Shown: positions 1 through 5,966 of the stretch, piece after piece
How the letters are laid out: every line of letters starts with the position of its first letter
How positions within the stretch are numbered: the stretch's first letter is position 1
Assembly (NCBI GenBank): GCA_948829205.1
Contig: CAQLOA010000090.1
Span: 1 to 6,216 of the forward strand
Length of the DNA: 6,216 bases
DNA from: an uncultured Eggerthellaceae bacterium
Lineage (GTDB): Bacteria > Actinomycetota > Coriobacteriia > Coriobacteriales > Eggerthellaceae
Direction: 5' to 3'
The notes under the pieces: generated by a model
Databases searched by the model: none
What the model saw: the letters and a program-made list of their open reading frames with translations, nothing else
Told to the model about the DNA's origin: nothing
Translations under genes and position numbers: made by a program

Positions 1-664
1 GCCCGGAGTAGGCGCAACCCAGCGAGAAGAGGGCGTCCATTAGGGCCGGTTTCGTTATGCGGTCGAGCGAGATCACGTCCCGGAAGACGCTGGGGGCTAT
101 GATGGAGTTCTGCATGTACGACAGCCACCTGCCGGGGTCGTCCTTCAACTCTGCGGCGCCAGGATAGCCTCCGAAGAAGAGGTAGTCGTCCAGCGTGAAG
201 CCGAACGCCTCCTTGCATTCGGAAAGCTCCCATTGTTGGCAGGGGATCACCTCGAACCTTCCGGTGAGGGCTTCACGCAGGCCGTGCTGCAGCAGCAGTG
301 ACGACGACCCCGTGAGGATGACGCGGAGGTCGATGCCGTTGTCCGAGTCCTCGTCCCAGAGCTCCTTTACCACGGAAGACCACTGGGATACGAGCTGTAT
401 CTCGTCGATAGCCAGGATGTACGGGTCGCGCCCTGCGGCCTGACGCGCCTCATCCCACTGCCTTCGCAGCCAGTCGCGCGAGGCGGGGATGTCCTGTGAC
501 GCCCTTGCGAGGGAGCTGGGCACGTCGAGCGCTTCAAGCGCTTGCCTGACGGCCGTGGTCTTCCCGGTCTGGCGTGGGCCGACGACCACCTGGATGAACT
601 TGCGTGGCTCGCGCATGCGGGATTCGAGCGTGTTTACGATGCTGCGCCTGAATGCAGGAAGCAT
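1..664 (-). CDS. DUF4143-type AAA ATPase, N-terminal 221 residues (cut by window edge)
   Basis: The reading frame runs from an ATG at 664 to the window edge without a stop, giving 221 residues. Seen: Walker A GPRQTGKT at residues 29-36, Walker B ILAIDEIQ at 83-90, a sensor-1-like ILTGSSS at 116-122, and LTGRFEVIPCQQWELSE at about 133-149. The last resembles the L-x-GR...P-S/E pattern that follows the ATPase core in the AAA_14/DUF4143 family. These proteins are usually about 380-450 residues, with a C-terminal DUF4143 nuclease-like or winged-helix region, so roughly half is missing here. The start is supported by AAGGAG five bases upstream. The family is common in bacterial and archaeal accessory regions. 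Its cellular role is poorly defined, although NTP hydrolysis is expected from the intact Walker motifs. It is transcribed away from the alarmone synthetase gene and has its own promoter. Family assignment is fairly sure; function is not. Confidence 0.87.
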   Translation of the reverse strand, partial: MLPAFRRSIVNTLESRMREPRKFIQVVVGPRQTGKTTAVRQALEALDVPSSLARASQDIPASRDWLRRQWDEARQAAGRDPYILAIDEIQLVSQWSSVVKELWDEDSDNGIDLRVILTGSSSLLLQHGLREALTGRFEVIPCQQWELSECKEAFGFTLDDYLFFGGYPGAAELKDDPGRWLSYMQNSIIAPSVFRDVISLDRITKPALMDALFSLGCAYSG

Positions 665-691
665 TGCGGCTCCTTCCCCTGTTTTCCCAGG

Positions 692-720
692 AGAATAGCA
701 GGAAAATGAAAAATGTTCAA
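692..720 (-). promoter_or_regulatory. Sigma-70-type promoter of the ATPase gene
   Basis: On the minus strand TTGAAC (720-715) and TATTCT (697-692) are separated by exactly 17 bases. A TGC precedes the -10, giving an extended -10. Transcription would begin about 685, leaving a leader of about 20 bases that contains the AAGGAG ribosome site. The -35 lies inside the left 17-bp palindrome, so a protein bound there would block RNA polymerase. Inferred from sequence only. Confidence 0.6.
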
Positions 721-751
721 TGACTGAACATTTTTGTTCAGTCATTGAACA
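714..751. repeat. Paired mirror-image palindromes, likely double operator
   Basis: TGTTCAATGACTGAACA (714-730) and its exact reverse complement TGTTCAGTCATTGAACA (735-751) are separated by TTTT. Each 17-mer is itself an interrupted palindrome, TGTTCA-N5-TGAACA, so four copies of the same 6-bp half-site occur in 38 bp. The left unit covers the -35 of the ATPase promoter. Either two repressor dimers bind side by side, or the segment folds as a 17-bp hairpin with a 4-base loop. Half-site centres of the two units are 21 bp apart, about two helical turns, which favours cooperative binding on one DNA face. The binding protein is unknown. Confidence 0.75.
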
Positions 752-772
752 CGCCCCCATGCCTTGCGGCGT

Positions 773-799
773 GGAAGACCCTACTTCGTCGGGTCTTCC
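773..799. repeat. Perfect 9-bp inverted repeat (hairpin) in the intergenic region
   Basis: GGAAGACCC (773-781) pairs with GGGTCTTCC (791-799). After a T-C mismatch, two further pairs close a three-base TTC loop. No T-tract follows on either strand, and both flanking genes are transcribed away from it, so a gene-end terminator is not expected here. It could be an operator, a structured leader if the alarmone synthetase gene is transcribed from further upstream, or a relic of a former gene end. Confidence 0.5.
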
Positions 800-852
800 T
801 GCCATGAGAACGTGCCGTCGCCGGCGCCTAGCTCCCGTCGTGTCTGATGCCA

Positions 853-881
853 TCGCATGCATTCTCGTGTACATTTATTAT
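853..881 (+). promoter_or_regulatory. Weak candidate promoter for the alarmone synthetase gene
   Basis: TATTAT at 876-881 is a good -10 hexamer in the only AT-rich patch directly upstream of the gene. The hexamer 17 bases upstream (TCGCAT, 853-858) is a poor -35. If used, transcription would start about 888, which places the upstream in-frame ATG at 857 outside the transcript and supports the start at 923. Confidence 0.25.
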
Positions 882-922
882 CCAACAAATCACGTTGCGC
901 AGGCGTTTCGGAAGGGGAGCGG

Positions 923-1633
923 ATGAGGGCGAAGTCGAGGGCGGCACGCCGCGAGAAGGAAGTTGCGAACCGCGTGGTGGAGCATCTTGCGGGCAACGAG
1001 GAGTTCCATGACATGATGCAGCGCAACCTTGCGCCCTACCGGCGTCTCATGACCTACTACGAGTGCGCCATGATGGAGGTCGAGACGAAGTTCCGCGTGC
1101 TGGACTCGGAGTACAGGCTGCAGCACGACCGCAACCCCATCGAGTCGATAAAGACGCGCCTTAAGAGCCCAGAGAGCCTAGCGAAGAAGCTGGTTCGGAA
1201 GGGCTTCCCCATGTCGGTGGGGTCGGTAGAGGAGAATATATACGACGTGGCGGGCGTGCGCGTGGTGTGCACGTTTCCCGACGACTTGTACACGCTGGCG
1301 GACGCGCTGCTGGCCCAAGACGACGTGGAGCTCGTCGAGCGACGCGACTACGTGGCTAACCCCAAGCCCAGCGGGTACCGCAGCCTGCATCTGATCGTCG
1401 AGACGCCCATCTTCCTGGAGTCCGAGAAGCGCCCCATGAAGGTGGAGGTGCAGCTTCGCACCATATCAATGAACTTCTGGGCGTCGCTTGAACACCAGCT
1501 GCGCTACAAGAAGAACCTGTCCGAGGACGACGCGCGCGCCCTTGGCGCCGAGCTTGTCGACCTGGCGGAAAGCGCGGCGGACCTGGACTCGCGCATGCAG
1601 GCGCTAAGGGACTACGTCGACCGCCAAGAATAA
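923..1633 (+). CDS. relQ: Small alarmone synthetase, RelQ/YjbM-type (p)ppGpp synthetase
   Basis: A 236-residue RelA/SpoT-synthetase-domain protein expected to transfer pyrophosphate from ATP to GDP/GTP, making ppGpp/pppGpp in the cytoplasm. Seen: IESIKTRLKSPESLAKKLVRKG (about 73-94), the basic ATP-binding stretch; IYDVAGVRVVC (106-116) with Asp108; YVANPKPSGYRSLHLIVE (143-160), the guanine-binding loop; and VEVQLRTISMNFWASLEHQLRYKK (174-197) with Glu175. Asp108 and Glu175 align with the Mg-binding Asp72 and Glu139 of B. subtilis YjbM. There is no HD hydrolase domain before the synthetase domain and no TGS/ACT region after it, so it is synthesis-only. An in-frame ATG at 857 would add 22 residues. 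I prefer 923 because AAGGGGAG lies just before it, while 857 has no ribosome site. The gene is monocistronic and converges with the MerR gene. The assignment is firm; RelQ rather than RelP is judged from motif likeness. Confidence 0.93.
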   Translation: MRAKSRAARREKEVANRVVEHLAGNEEFHDMMQRNLAPYRRLMTYYECAMMEVETKFRVLDSEYRLQHDRNPIESIKTRLKSPESLAKKLVRKGFPMSVGSVEENIYDVAGVRVVCTFPDDLYTLADALLAQDDVELVERRDYVANPKPSGYRSLHLIVETPIFLESEKRPMKVEVQLRTISMNFWASLEHQLRYKKNLSEDDARALGAELVDLAESAADLDSRMQALRDYVDRQE

Positions 1634-1644
1634 GACCGGGGAGC

Positions 1645-1677
1645 TTCCTTACTGCGTGGCATAGTACAGGAGCCTTT
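1645..1677 (+). terminator. Possible weak terminator after the alarmone synthetase gene
   Basis: TTCCT-TACT (1645-1653) pairs with AGTA-(C)-AGGAG (1663-1672). This gives a nine-pair stem with one bulge, one G-U pair and a nine-base loop, followed by CCTTT. The T-tract is short and the stem imperfect. It lies in the 47-base gap between convergent genes, where a terminator is expected. Confidence 0.25.
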
Positions 1678-1680
1678 GAA

Positions 1681-2574
1681 TCATCCGCCGTCAACCTGCA
1701 CGCTCAGCTCGGTGTACGCCTCGGCCGCAATGTCGCCGGTGTATAGGGAAAGCTCCTGCTCGTAGACATCGCCGATGGGCTCGAACCCGCGCTCGCGCAC
1801 CTCCTCCAGCAATTGGAAGTATGCCTGGAAGTACGGCTCACCCGAAGCCAGCATCTCATCTATACTGGCGCAACGCAACCGCTGGAAATAGCGCCCTGCA
1901 GGCCGGGTATGCCGCGTGCGCTTGCGTCCTGCTGGTGCCGCAGCGATGCACAGATAGAAATCGTTTTCGGGATGCCCATCCAGCAGTGCTTGCAAGCCCA
2001 CGCGGTAACTCCCCTGCATCTGGTTTGCAAGGCCTTGATCCATGAGAAACAACTCGTCGTCTACCAGTTCCTCAACCTTCGGCCGACCATCGGCATCCGG
2101 CTCCCCCGCGGCGAAAAGACCCGAGAGGTCGGTTTCGAAGAACCGCTCCTCTTCCAAATCTACGAGGCGCCATCCCTCTTCCACTTCTCTCCACTGAGCC
2201 AACGCCCGGCTACGCTCAATGGTCTTCTGCAGGAAGCGCCGTTGCGCATCCAGTGCCCGACGCTCGGTTTCGAGACGCTCCACCGATTTCTCAATGATGG
2301 CCTCAAGCTCAGCTTCCTGGGGATCTTCAAGGTAACGGCCGATATCCGCTAGGGAGCTGCCGGCCCGTTGCAAGGCCGTCACCAGCATGAAATCACCCAG
2401 TTGCAACGGCGAATAGCATGCATAACCGTTGTTGGCCATGAATACAGGTTCTATCAGGCCGATATCGCGGTAATGGCGCAGAGTCTCCTTCGTGGTGCGG
2501 CAGAGCGCAGCGAATTGGCCGCTGTGCAGATAGCGGGATTCGGGTATCTCGAAGCTGGTTTCCTGGCTGCGCAT
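1681..2574 (-). CDS. MerR-family transcriptional regulator with C-terminal effector-binding domain
   Basis: A 297-residue cytoplasmic DNA-binding regulator. Seen: an N-terminal MerR winged helix at about 15-85 (LHSGQFAALCRTTKETLRHY, then RDIGLIEP and NNGYACYSPLQLGDF). A long charged coiled-coil dimerisation helix follows at about 86-135 (EAIIEKSVERLETERRALDAQRR). The C-terminal half, about 165-297, looks like a GyrI/BmrR-type effector domain and ends YEQELSLYTGDIAAEAYTELSVQV. The length matches multidrug-sensing BmrR-like members (about 270-300) rather than metal-sensing MerR (about 140). No cysteine cluster typical of metal sensors is visible. ATG 2574 has CAAGGAG five bases upstream, and that site overlaps the -35 of the divergent exporter promoter. 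It diverges from an MFS exporter across a palindromic MerR-type operator, so it probably activates the exporter in response to a ligand and controls itself. The ligand cannot be read from sequence. Confidence 0.9.
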   Translation of the reverse strand: MRSQETSFEIPESRYLHSGQFAALCRTTKETLRHYRDIGLIEPVFMANNGYACYSPLQLGDFMLVTALQRAGSSLADIGRYLEDPQEAELEAIIEKSVERLETERRALDAQRRFLQKTIERSRALAQWREVEEGWRLVDLEEERFFETDLSGLFAAGEPDADGRPKVEELVDDELFLMDQGLANQMQGSYRVGLQALLDGHPENDFYLCIAAAPAGRKRTRHTRPAGRYFQRLRCASIDEMLASGEPYFQAYFQLLEEVRERGFEPIGDVYEQELSLYTGDIAAEAYTELSVQVDGG

Positions 2575-2583
2575 GAAAACTCC

Positions 2584-2614
2584 TTGACTGCGTGGTTACC
2601 ACGCAGTTTACCAT
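2584..2614 (+). promoter_or_regulatory. MerR-type promoter of the MFS exporter gene (19-bp spacer)
   Basis: TTGACT (2584-2589) and TACCAT (2609-2614) are separated by 19 bp instead of 17. MerR-family activators typically use such over-long spacers: the ligand-bound dimer twists the spacer so that RNA polymerase can engage both hexamers. The palindrome at 2587-2607 fills the spacer. Transcription would start about 2621, leaving a leader of about 30 bases before the exporter start. Confidence 0.7.
2587..2607. promoter_or_regulatory. Perfect palindromic operator for the MerR regulator
   Basis: Nine-base arms ACTGCGTGG and CCACGCAGT are separated by TTA, a perfect inverted repeat centred at 2597. 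It sits between the -35 and -10 of the exporter promoter and starts two bases past the ribosome site of the regulator gene on the other strand. One site can therefore serve both activation of the exporter and autoregulation. Confidence 0.8.
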
Positions 2615-2653
2615 GGCTGCGAATCAGCGGCTGCAGCGAAGGAGATGATGGCT

Positions 2654-3913
2654 ATGCTCGTATTCGGTAACGAGAGGAATGCGAATGGAAGGCTGCTTCC
2701 CATCCATTGGAGGCGCGCCATCGCGATCATATGGACGGGTCAGGCATTGTCGGTGCTTGCCACGTGCGCTGCCACCTTCGCGGTCATCTGGTATGTCACC
2801 ACGACGGAGGACTCGGCGCTTGCGCTATCGGCCGTGGGCGTCGCGGCGCTTCTGCCCACGGCGCTGCTTTCGCCCTTCGGCGGCGTGGCCGCGGATCGGT
2901 TCGACAAGCGGCGGCTGATGATCGTCGCTGACGGCTCGGCAGGGGCTTTCTCGCTGGCCATGGCCGTGTTGGCTCTGTTGGAGGCACTGCCGCTCTGGCT
3001 GCTGCTGGGACTCCTAGCCGTGCGCTCGGCCGCCCAGGCCATCCACGGCCCGGCGCTCATGGCGCTCATGCCCGAGCTCGTGCCCGAGCGCGATATGGTG
3101 CGCATCAACACGCTGGACCAGGCCCTTTCCAGCTTGTCAGCCATCGGCGGACCGGTACTGGGCATCCTGCTATACACGGCCTGGGGCTTTGCGGCCGTGC
3201 TGCTCATGGACGCAGCTTGCGCAGCGGTGGCGTGCCTCTGTCTGGCTGCGGCACGGCTTCCCTATGCGCGTAGCGCCAGCGTCTCTCATGATGGGGTGGG
3301 AACGGAATTGCGCGAGGGTCTGGCCGCCATCACGTCCAATCCGGGGGTGCGTGCGCTTCTGGCCCTGGCTATGGCGGCCATGTTGCTGTTCCTGCCGCTA
3401 GGCACCCTGAGCCCCCTTATGACCTATAACTGGTTCGGCGGCGATGGATTGGCTGCGTCGCTTGTGGAGGCCGCTGGCGGCATCGGACTGCTGGTGGGCT
3501 CGGTCGCCATGATGGTGTGGGGCGGCGGCAAGCGCCTCGTGGGCGTCCTAGTGGGCGCCGGCATCGCCATAGGCGCCTGTTGCATCGTCTGCGGTCTGCT
3601 GCCGCGCGACGGGTTCCCGGTGTTTGTCGTTGCCATGGGGCTGGCCCTTGCGGGGACGGCGGCGTTCAACGCGCCCATCATCCCGCTTATGCAGAAGCGT
3701 GTGGACCCCGCCAAGTTCGGCCGCGTGACGGGGCTGTTCGGGGCTTTGACCGCACTGGCCTATCCGGTGGGGCTCTTCATCGCGGGTCCGGCGGCCGATG
3801 CCCTGGGCCTCAACCGCTGGTTCGTGTTGATAGGGGTAGTCCTGTGCGCGCTCATGGCGGCTTTCTCGTTCTGCCAACCGCTGCGCGCCCTGGATGGTCC
3901 CGCGGAGGACTGA
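2654..3913 (+). CDS. MFS exporter, DHA3 (macrolide-efflux-like) drug:H+ antiporter family
   Basis: A 419-residue integral membrane protein with about 12 hydrophobic segments; TM1 is about 22-47 and TM2 about 58-79. The MFS motif A, GGVAADRFDKRR, lies at about 76-87 between TM2 and TM3. HGPALMALMPELVPERDMVRINTL (about 131-154) is typical of the MefA/DHA3 branch (Pfam MFS_3). A cytoplasmic loop at about 201-230 separates the two six-helix halves. Expected role: proton-driven export of a toxic compound across the cytoplasmic membrane. ATGs occur in frame at 2645, 2648 and 2654. I chose 2654 because AAGGAG at 2639-2644 is nine bases away, whereas 2645 abuts it and 2648 leaves only three. It lies behind a MerR-type promoter and diverges from the MerR gene, so it is probably that regulator's target. 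Substrate unknown; a siderophore or peptide exporter is possible. Confidence 0.9.
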   Translation: MLVFGNERNANGRLLPIHWRRAIAIIWTGQALSVLATCAATFAVIWYVTTTEDSALALSAVGVAALLPTALLSPFGGVAADRFDKRRLMIVADGSAGAFSLAMAVLALLEALPLWLLLGLLAVRSAAQAIHGPALMALMPELVPERDMVRINTLDQALSSLSAIGGPVLGILLYTAWGFAAVLLMDAACAAVACLCLAAARLPYARSASVSHDGVGTELREGLAAITSNPGVRALLALAMAAMLLFLPLGTLSPLMTYNWFGGDGLAASLVEAAGGIGLLVGSVAMMVWGGGKRLVGVLVGAGIAIGACCIVCGLLPRDGFPVFVVAMGLALAGTAAFNAPIIPLMQKRVDPAKFGRVTGLFGALTALAYPVGLFIAGPAADALGLNRWFVLIGVVLCALMAAFSFCQPLRALDGPAED

Positions 3914-3996
3914 GGCCTGGATGCGATGATTCTGACTCTCATCGGAGAAGAGATGCATCCATTACATCCGACCCCACTGTCACGCACTGACACACC

Positions 3997-4671
3997 TTAC
4001 CCGGGCGGAAGCGGCACCATGTCCAGGCGAAGCGTCTGCTCGACAACCTTCATAAGCGCGTTGTCGCTGATGTCGGGCTTGACCTTCACCAGCCCCACCA
4101 GTCCGAATATCACGACGCAGAACATCTCGTGCACAAGCTCGATCTCGATGTCGTGGTATTCCGCGTACTGCTTCGCGATGTGGTCGGAAAGGCAGTCCGC
4201 GGCCTCGCGCGTGGCGCGCACGTCGAAAGCGTCGCGCACTCCAAGCTCTTCCAGCACGTGGATCATCGGCCTTGCGTTGCCGGCCTTGTCGTACAGCGTG
4301 TAGCGGAAGGTGCGGATGCATTTCTTCAGCGACCCAGGCGTGTCGCCGAAAACGCGCTCCTCGTTCCAGACGATCACGCTTTCCACGAGGTCTTCCACGT
4401 AGTCGTCGATGACCGCCTCGATGACGCCGTTCCTGTTGCCGAAGTGGTAGTAGACCAGCTCGCGCGTCACGTTCGCCTCGCGGGCGATGGACGTTACCGA
4501 GGTGTTCTTCACGCCTGCGGACTCGAAGAGCTTGCGGGTCGCGGCGACGATGGCTCCCGGGGTGCCCTGGAGCCTGCGCGACTCCTTCAGGTCGCGTCTT
4601 TTCTTGCGCACGCAGGAAGCTGCCTGTTGGGGCGTCAGCTTGCCGTAGTCTCGGGCGCGTTCAGATGGCAT
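3997..4671 (-). CDS. TetR/AcrR-family transcriptional repressor
   Basis: A 224-residue regulator. Seen: an N-terminal TetR helix-turn-helix at about 38-85 (PGAIVAATRKLFESAGVKNTS, then VTSIAREANVTRELVYYHFGNRNGVIEAVI), including the hallmark YYHF at 74-77. A helical ligand/dimer domain follows at about 88-224, with no close similarity I recognise. Upstream, about 37 lysine/arginine-rich residues (VRKKRRDLKESRR) form an N-terminal extension seen in some TetR proteins, which may strengthen DNA contact. The frame stays open to 4836. ATG 4671 is preferred because GGGAGG lies four bases upstream and because the region beyond is AT-rich and repeat-rich, as control DNA is. It diverges from the membrane-protein gene at 4838, so it probably represses that gene and itself. 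Ligand unknown. It converges with the MFS gene across an 83-base gap with no clear terminator. Confidence 0.9.
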   Translation of the reverse strand: MPSERARDYGKLTPQQAASCVRKKRRDLKESRRLQGTPGAIVAATRKLFESAGVKNTSVTSIAREANVTRELVYYHFGNRNGVIEAVIDDYVEDLVESVIVWNEERVFGDTPGSLKKCIRTFRYTLYDKAGNARPMIHVLEELGVRDAFDVRATREAADCLSDHIAKQYAEYHDIEIELVHEMFCVVIFGLVGLVKVKPDISDNALMKVVEQTLRLDMVPLPPG

Positions 4672-4700
4672 GGGACCTCCCTGACGCTGCGGAATGTCTT

Positions 4701-4761
4701 TAACATAACATGCGCATATGTGAAATCTTATGTTAGCAGCTTTTGCTAGACTCGCGCTAAC
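4701..4761. promoter_or_regulatory. AT-rich divergent control region with nested inverted repeats
   Basis: The 166 bases between the divergent starts at 4671 and 4838 contain several inverted repeats: TAACATAA (4701-4708) with TTATGTTA (4728-4735); GTTAGC (4732-4737) with GCTAAC (4756-4761); and TAGCA-N5-TGCTA (4734-4748). ATGCGCAT (4710-4717) is also self-complementary. A plus-strand extended -10, TGC-TAGACT (4744-4752), lies within the GTTAGC/GCTAAC pair, though its -35 is weak. This is where the TetR protein should bind to shut off both genes. Which repeat is the true operator cannot be settled from one sequence. Confidence 0.55.
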
Positions 4762-4837
4762 GTGGCCGCCCGGGGCGCCGATCATTCCGGCCTCGGCCCG
4801 GCTTCCGCCGATTCGGTTGCCGACGAAGGGAGACATC

Positions 4838-5800
4838 GTGGGAATCCTCTACCAGGCAGAGGACCCGATCTATTGGGTCATATGGCTGTTCGTGCTGTTC
4901 GCGCTGATGGCGTTCAACGAGCTCGGGCGCGTCAAGCTGTGGTGCGGGCTCGCCCTGTTCGCGGTCGTGCCCATCGCGTTGACCATCTTCGTCTGGCCCA
5001 CCACCGCCGCTCCAGGCAACGAGTACGGCACCGGCACGTGGTTCAACTGGGTCAAGACGTACTCGGCGCTGGCGGGATGCCTAGGGTTCATCGCCTTGCG
5101 CTTCGTGAAGTGGCGTGGCAAGGACGGCAAGACGCACTACCTCTACGAGAAGAAATGGGCGCTGTGCTTCCCGCCGCTTATCTTGGCCATCAACATCGCC
5201 GAGGCCGTCATCCGCGACTTCCAGGTGTTCGGTTTCGCCCTGTGGGAGGGTGGCGTGGTCGAGAACCTGTGGACCATATCGGGCCCGTGGAACATCATGA
5301 ACGGCATCGCGGGCATACTCAACATCATCACCATCTGCGGATGGTTCGGCATCTTCATCTCGAAGGACCCGTCGAAGGACATGATCTGGCCCGACATGAT
5401 CTGGGCGTGGGTCATCGCGTACGACCTCTGGAACTTCGCCTATACCTACAACTGCATCTCCGACCATTCCGCCTACTGTGGCCTGGCGCTGTTGCTGGCG
5501 TGCACGATCCCGACGTTCTTCATAAAGCGGGGAGCGTGGCTGCAGCACCGGGCGCAGACGTTGGCCCTGTGGATCATGTTCGTCATGACCATTCCGCAGT
5601 TCGCCGACGTGCTGGCACCCATCCCCACCACGCACAACCCCACGGCGTTCTTCGTGGTCAGCCTGCTGGCCCTGGCGTCGAACGTGGCGTTGGCCGCCTA
5701 CCAGTTCTACCGCATTCGCAAGCTGAAGCTCAACCCGCTGAAGGACCAGATTTACTCCGACACCAAGACCTACCAGCGCATCGAGGCCGAGAACCGCTAG
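4838..5800 (+). CDS. Polytopic membrane protein of unknown function (DUF5692-like)
   Basis: A 320-residue protein with about eight or nine hydrophobic segments (about 11-28, 34-53, 72-89, 107-124, 151-174, 184-203, 211-229, 240-258 and 266-290) and a charged C-terminal tail, about 291-320. It is rich in tryptophan and has charged or polar residues in or beside helices: NEL at 27-29, NIAEAVIRD at 119-127, WPDMIWAWVIAYDLWNFAYTYN at 184-205. These suggest a buried binding site or channel. No signal peptide, ATPase or redox-cofactor motif is visible. I believe it belongs to DUF5692, known mainly from anaerobic gut bacteria, but that is from memory. The frame is open from ATG 4730. I prefer GTG 4838 because AAGGGAG lies five bases upstream and residues before it are proline-rich, not membrane-like. 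It diverges from a TetR gene, is followed by a strong terminator, and so forms a single-gene unit. Transport or sensing are possibilities; function unknown. Confidence 0.85.
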   Translation: MGILYQAEDPIYWVIWLFVLFALMAFNELGRVKLWCGLALFAVVPIALTIFVWPTTAAPGNEYGTGTWFNWVKTYSALAGCLGFIALRFVKWRGKDGKTHYLYEKKWALCFPPLILAINIAEAVIRDFQVFGFALWEGGVVENLWTISGPWNIMNGIAGILNIITICGWFGIFISKDPSKDMIWPDMIWAWVIAYDLWNFAYTYNCISDHSAYCGLALLLACTIPTFFIKRGAWLQHRAQTLALWIMFVMTIPQFADVLAPIPTTHNPTAFFVVSLLALASNVALAAYQFYRIRKLKLNPLKDQIYSDTKTYQRIEAENR

Positions 5801-5823
5801 AGGCGGCTGGTCTGAGAAACTGG

Positions 5824-5855
5824 AAAGGGCGGTTCGCTTTTGCGGGCCGCCTTTT
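5824..5855 (+). terminator. Strong intrinsic terminator after the DUF5692-like gene
   Basis: GGCGGTTCGC (5828-5837) pairs with GCGGGCCGCC (5842-5851) around a TTTT loop. This ten-pair stem has two G-U pairs, followed by TTTT (5852-5855). AAA at 5824-5826 can pair with the T-tract, so the hairpin also has partial activity on the other strand. It begins 24 bases after the stop codon. Confidence 0.88.
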
Positions 5856-5966
5856 GTCGTCGTTATGCTGGATGCCGAAGTGTCGGTGGGGCGATATCCT
5901 GCCCCTGGCGCGGCATCGTCCTGGCCTGGATGACGCCGACGACCTGCAGGGCTGGCTCGCGACGCT

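Noticed and set aside
1..1633. Toxin-antitoxin or phage-defence pair formed by the ATPase and the alarmone synthetase
   Set aside because: The genes are divergent, separated by 258 bases, and the synthetase matches housekeeping RelQ/YjbM rather than toxic synthetases of the FaRel/CapRel type. No antitoxin-like neighbour is present.
1813..2352. 179-codon plus-strand frame opposite the MerR gene
   Set aside because: Antisense shadow; no domain or ribosome site, while the minus frame has clear MerR motifs.
3919..3960. Possible terminator between the MFS and TetR genes (GGATGC...GCATCC with inner GATGA/TCATC)
   Set aside because: The outer and inner arms are separated by an unpaired stretch of 11 bases on one side only, and no T-tract follows. 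Not convincing as an intrinsic terminator.
3517..3990. 157-codon frame overlapping the MFS gene end
   Set aside because: Arg-rich shadow frame without domain; the MFS frame explains the DNA.
3978..3992. TGTCA-CGCAC-TGACA inverted repeat beyond the TetR stop
   Set aside because: Only five-base arms and no T-tract on either strand; could occur by chance.
4129..4749. 206-codon plus-strand frame opposite the TetR gene
   Set aside because: Antisense shadow in GC-rich DNA. The TetR frame has a recognisable helix-turn-helix and ribosome site; this one has neither.
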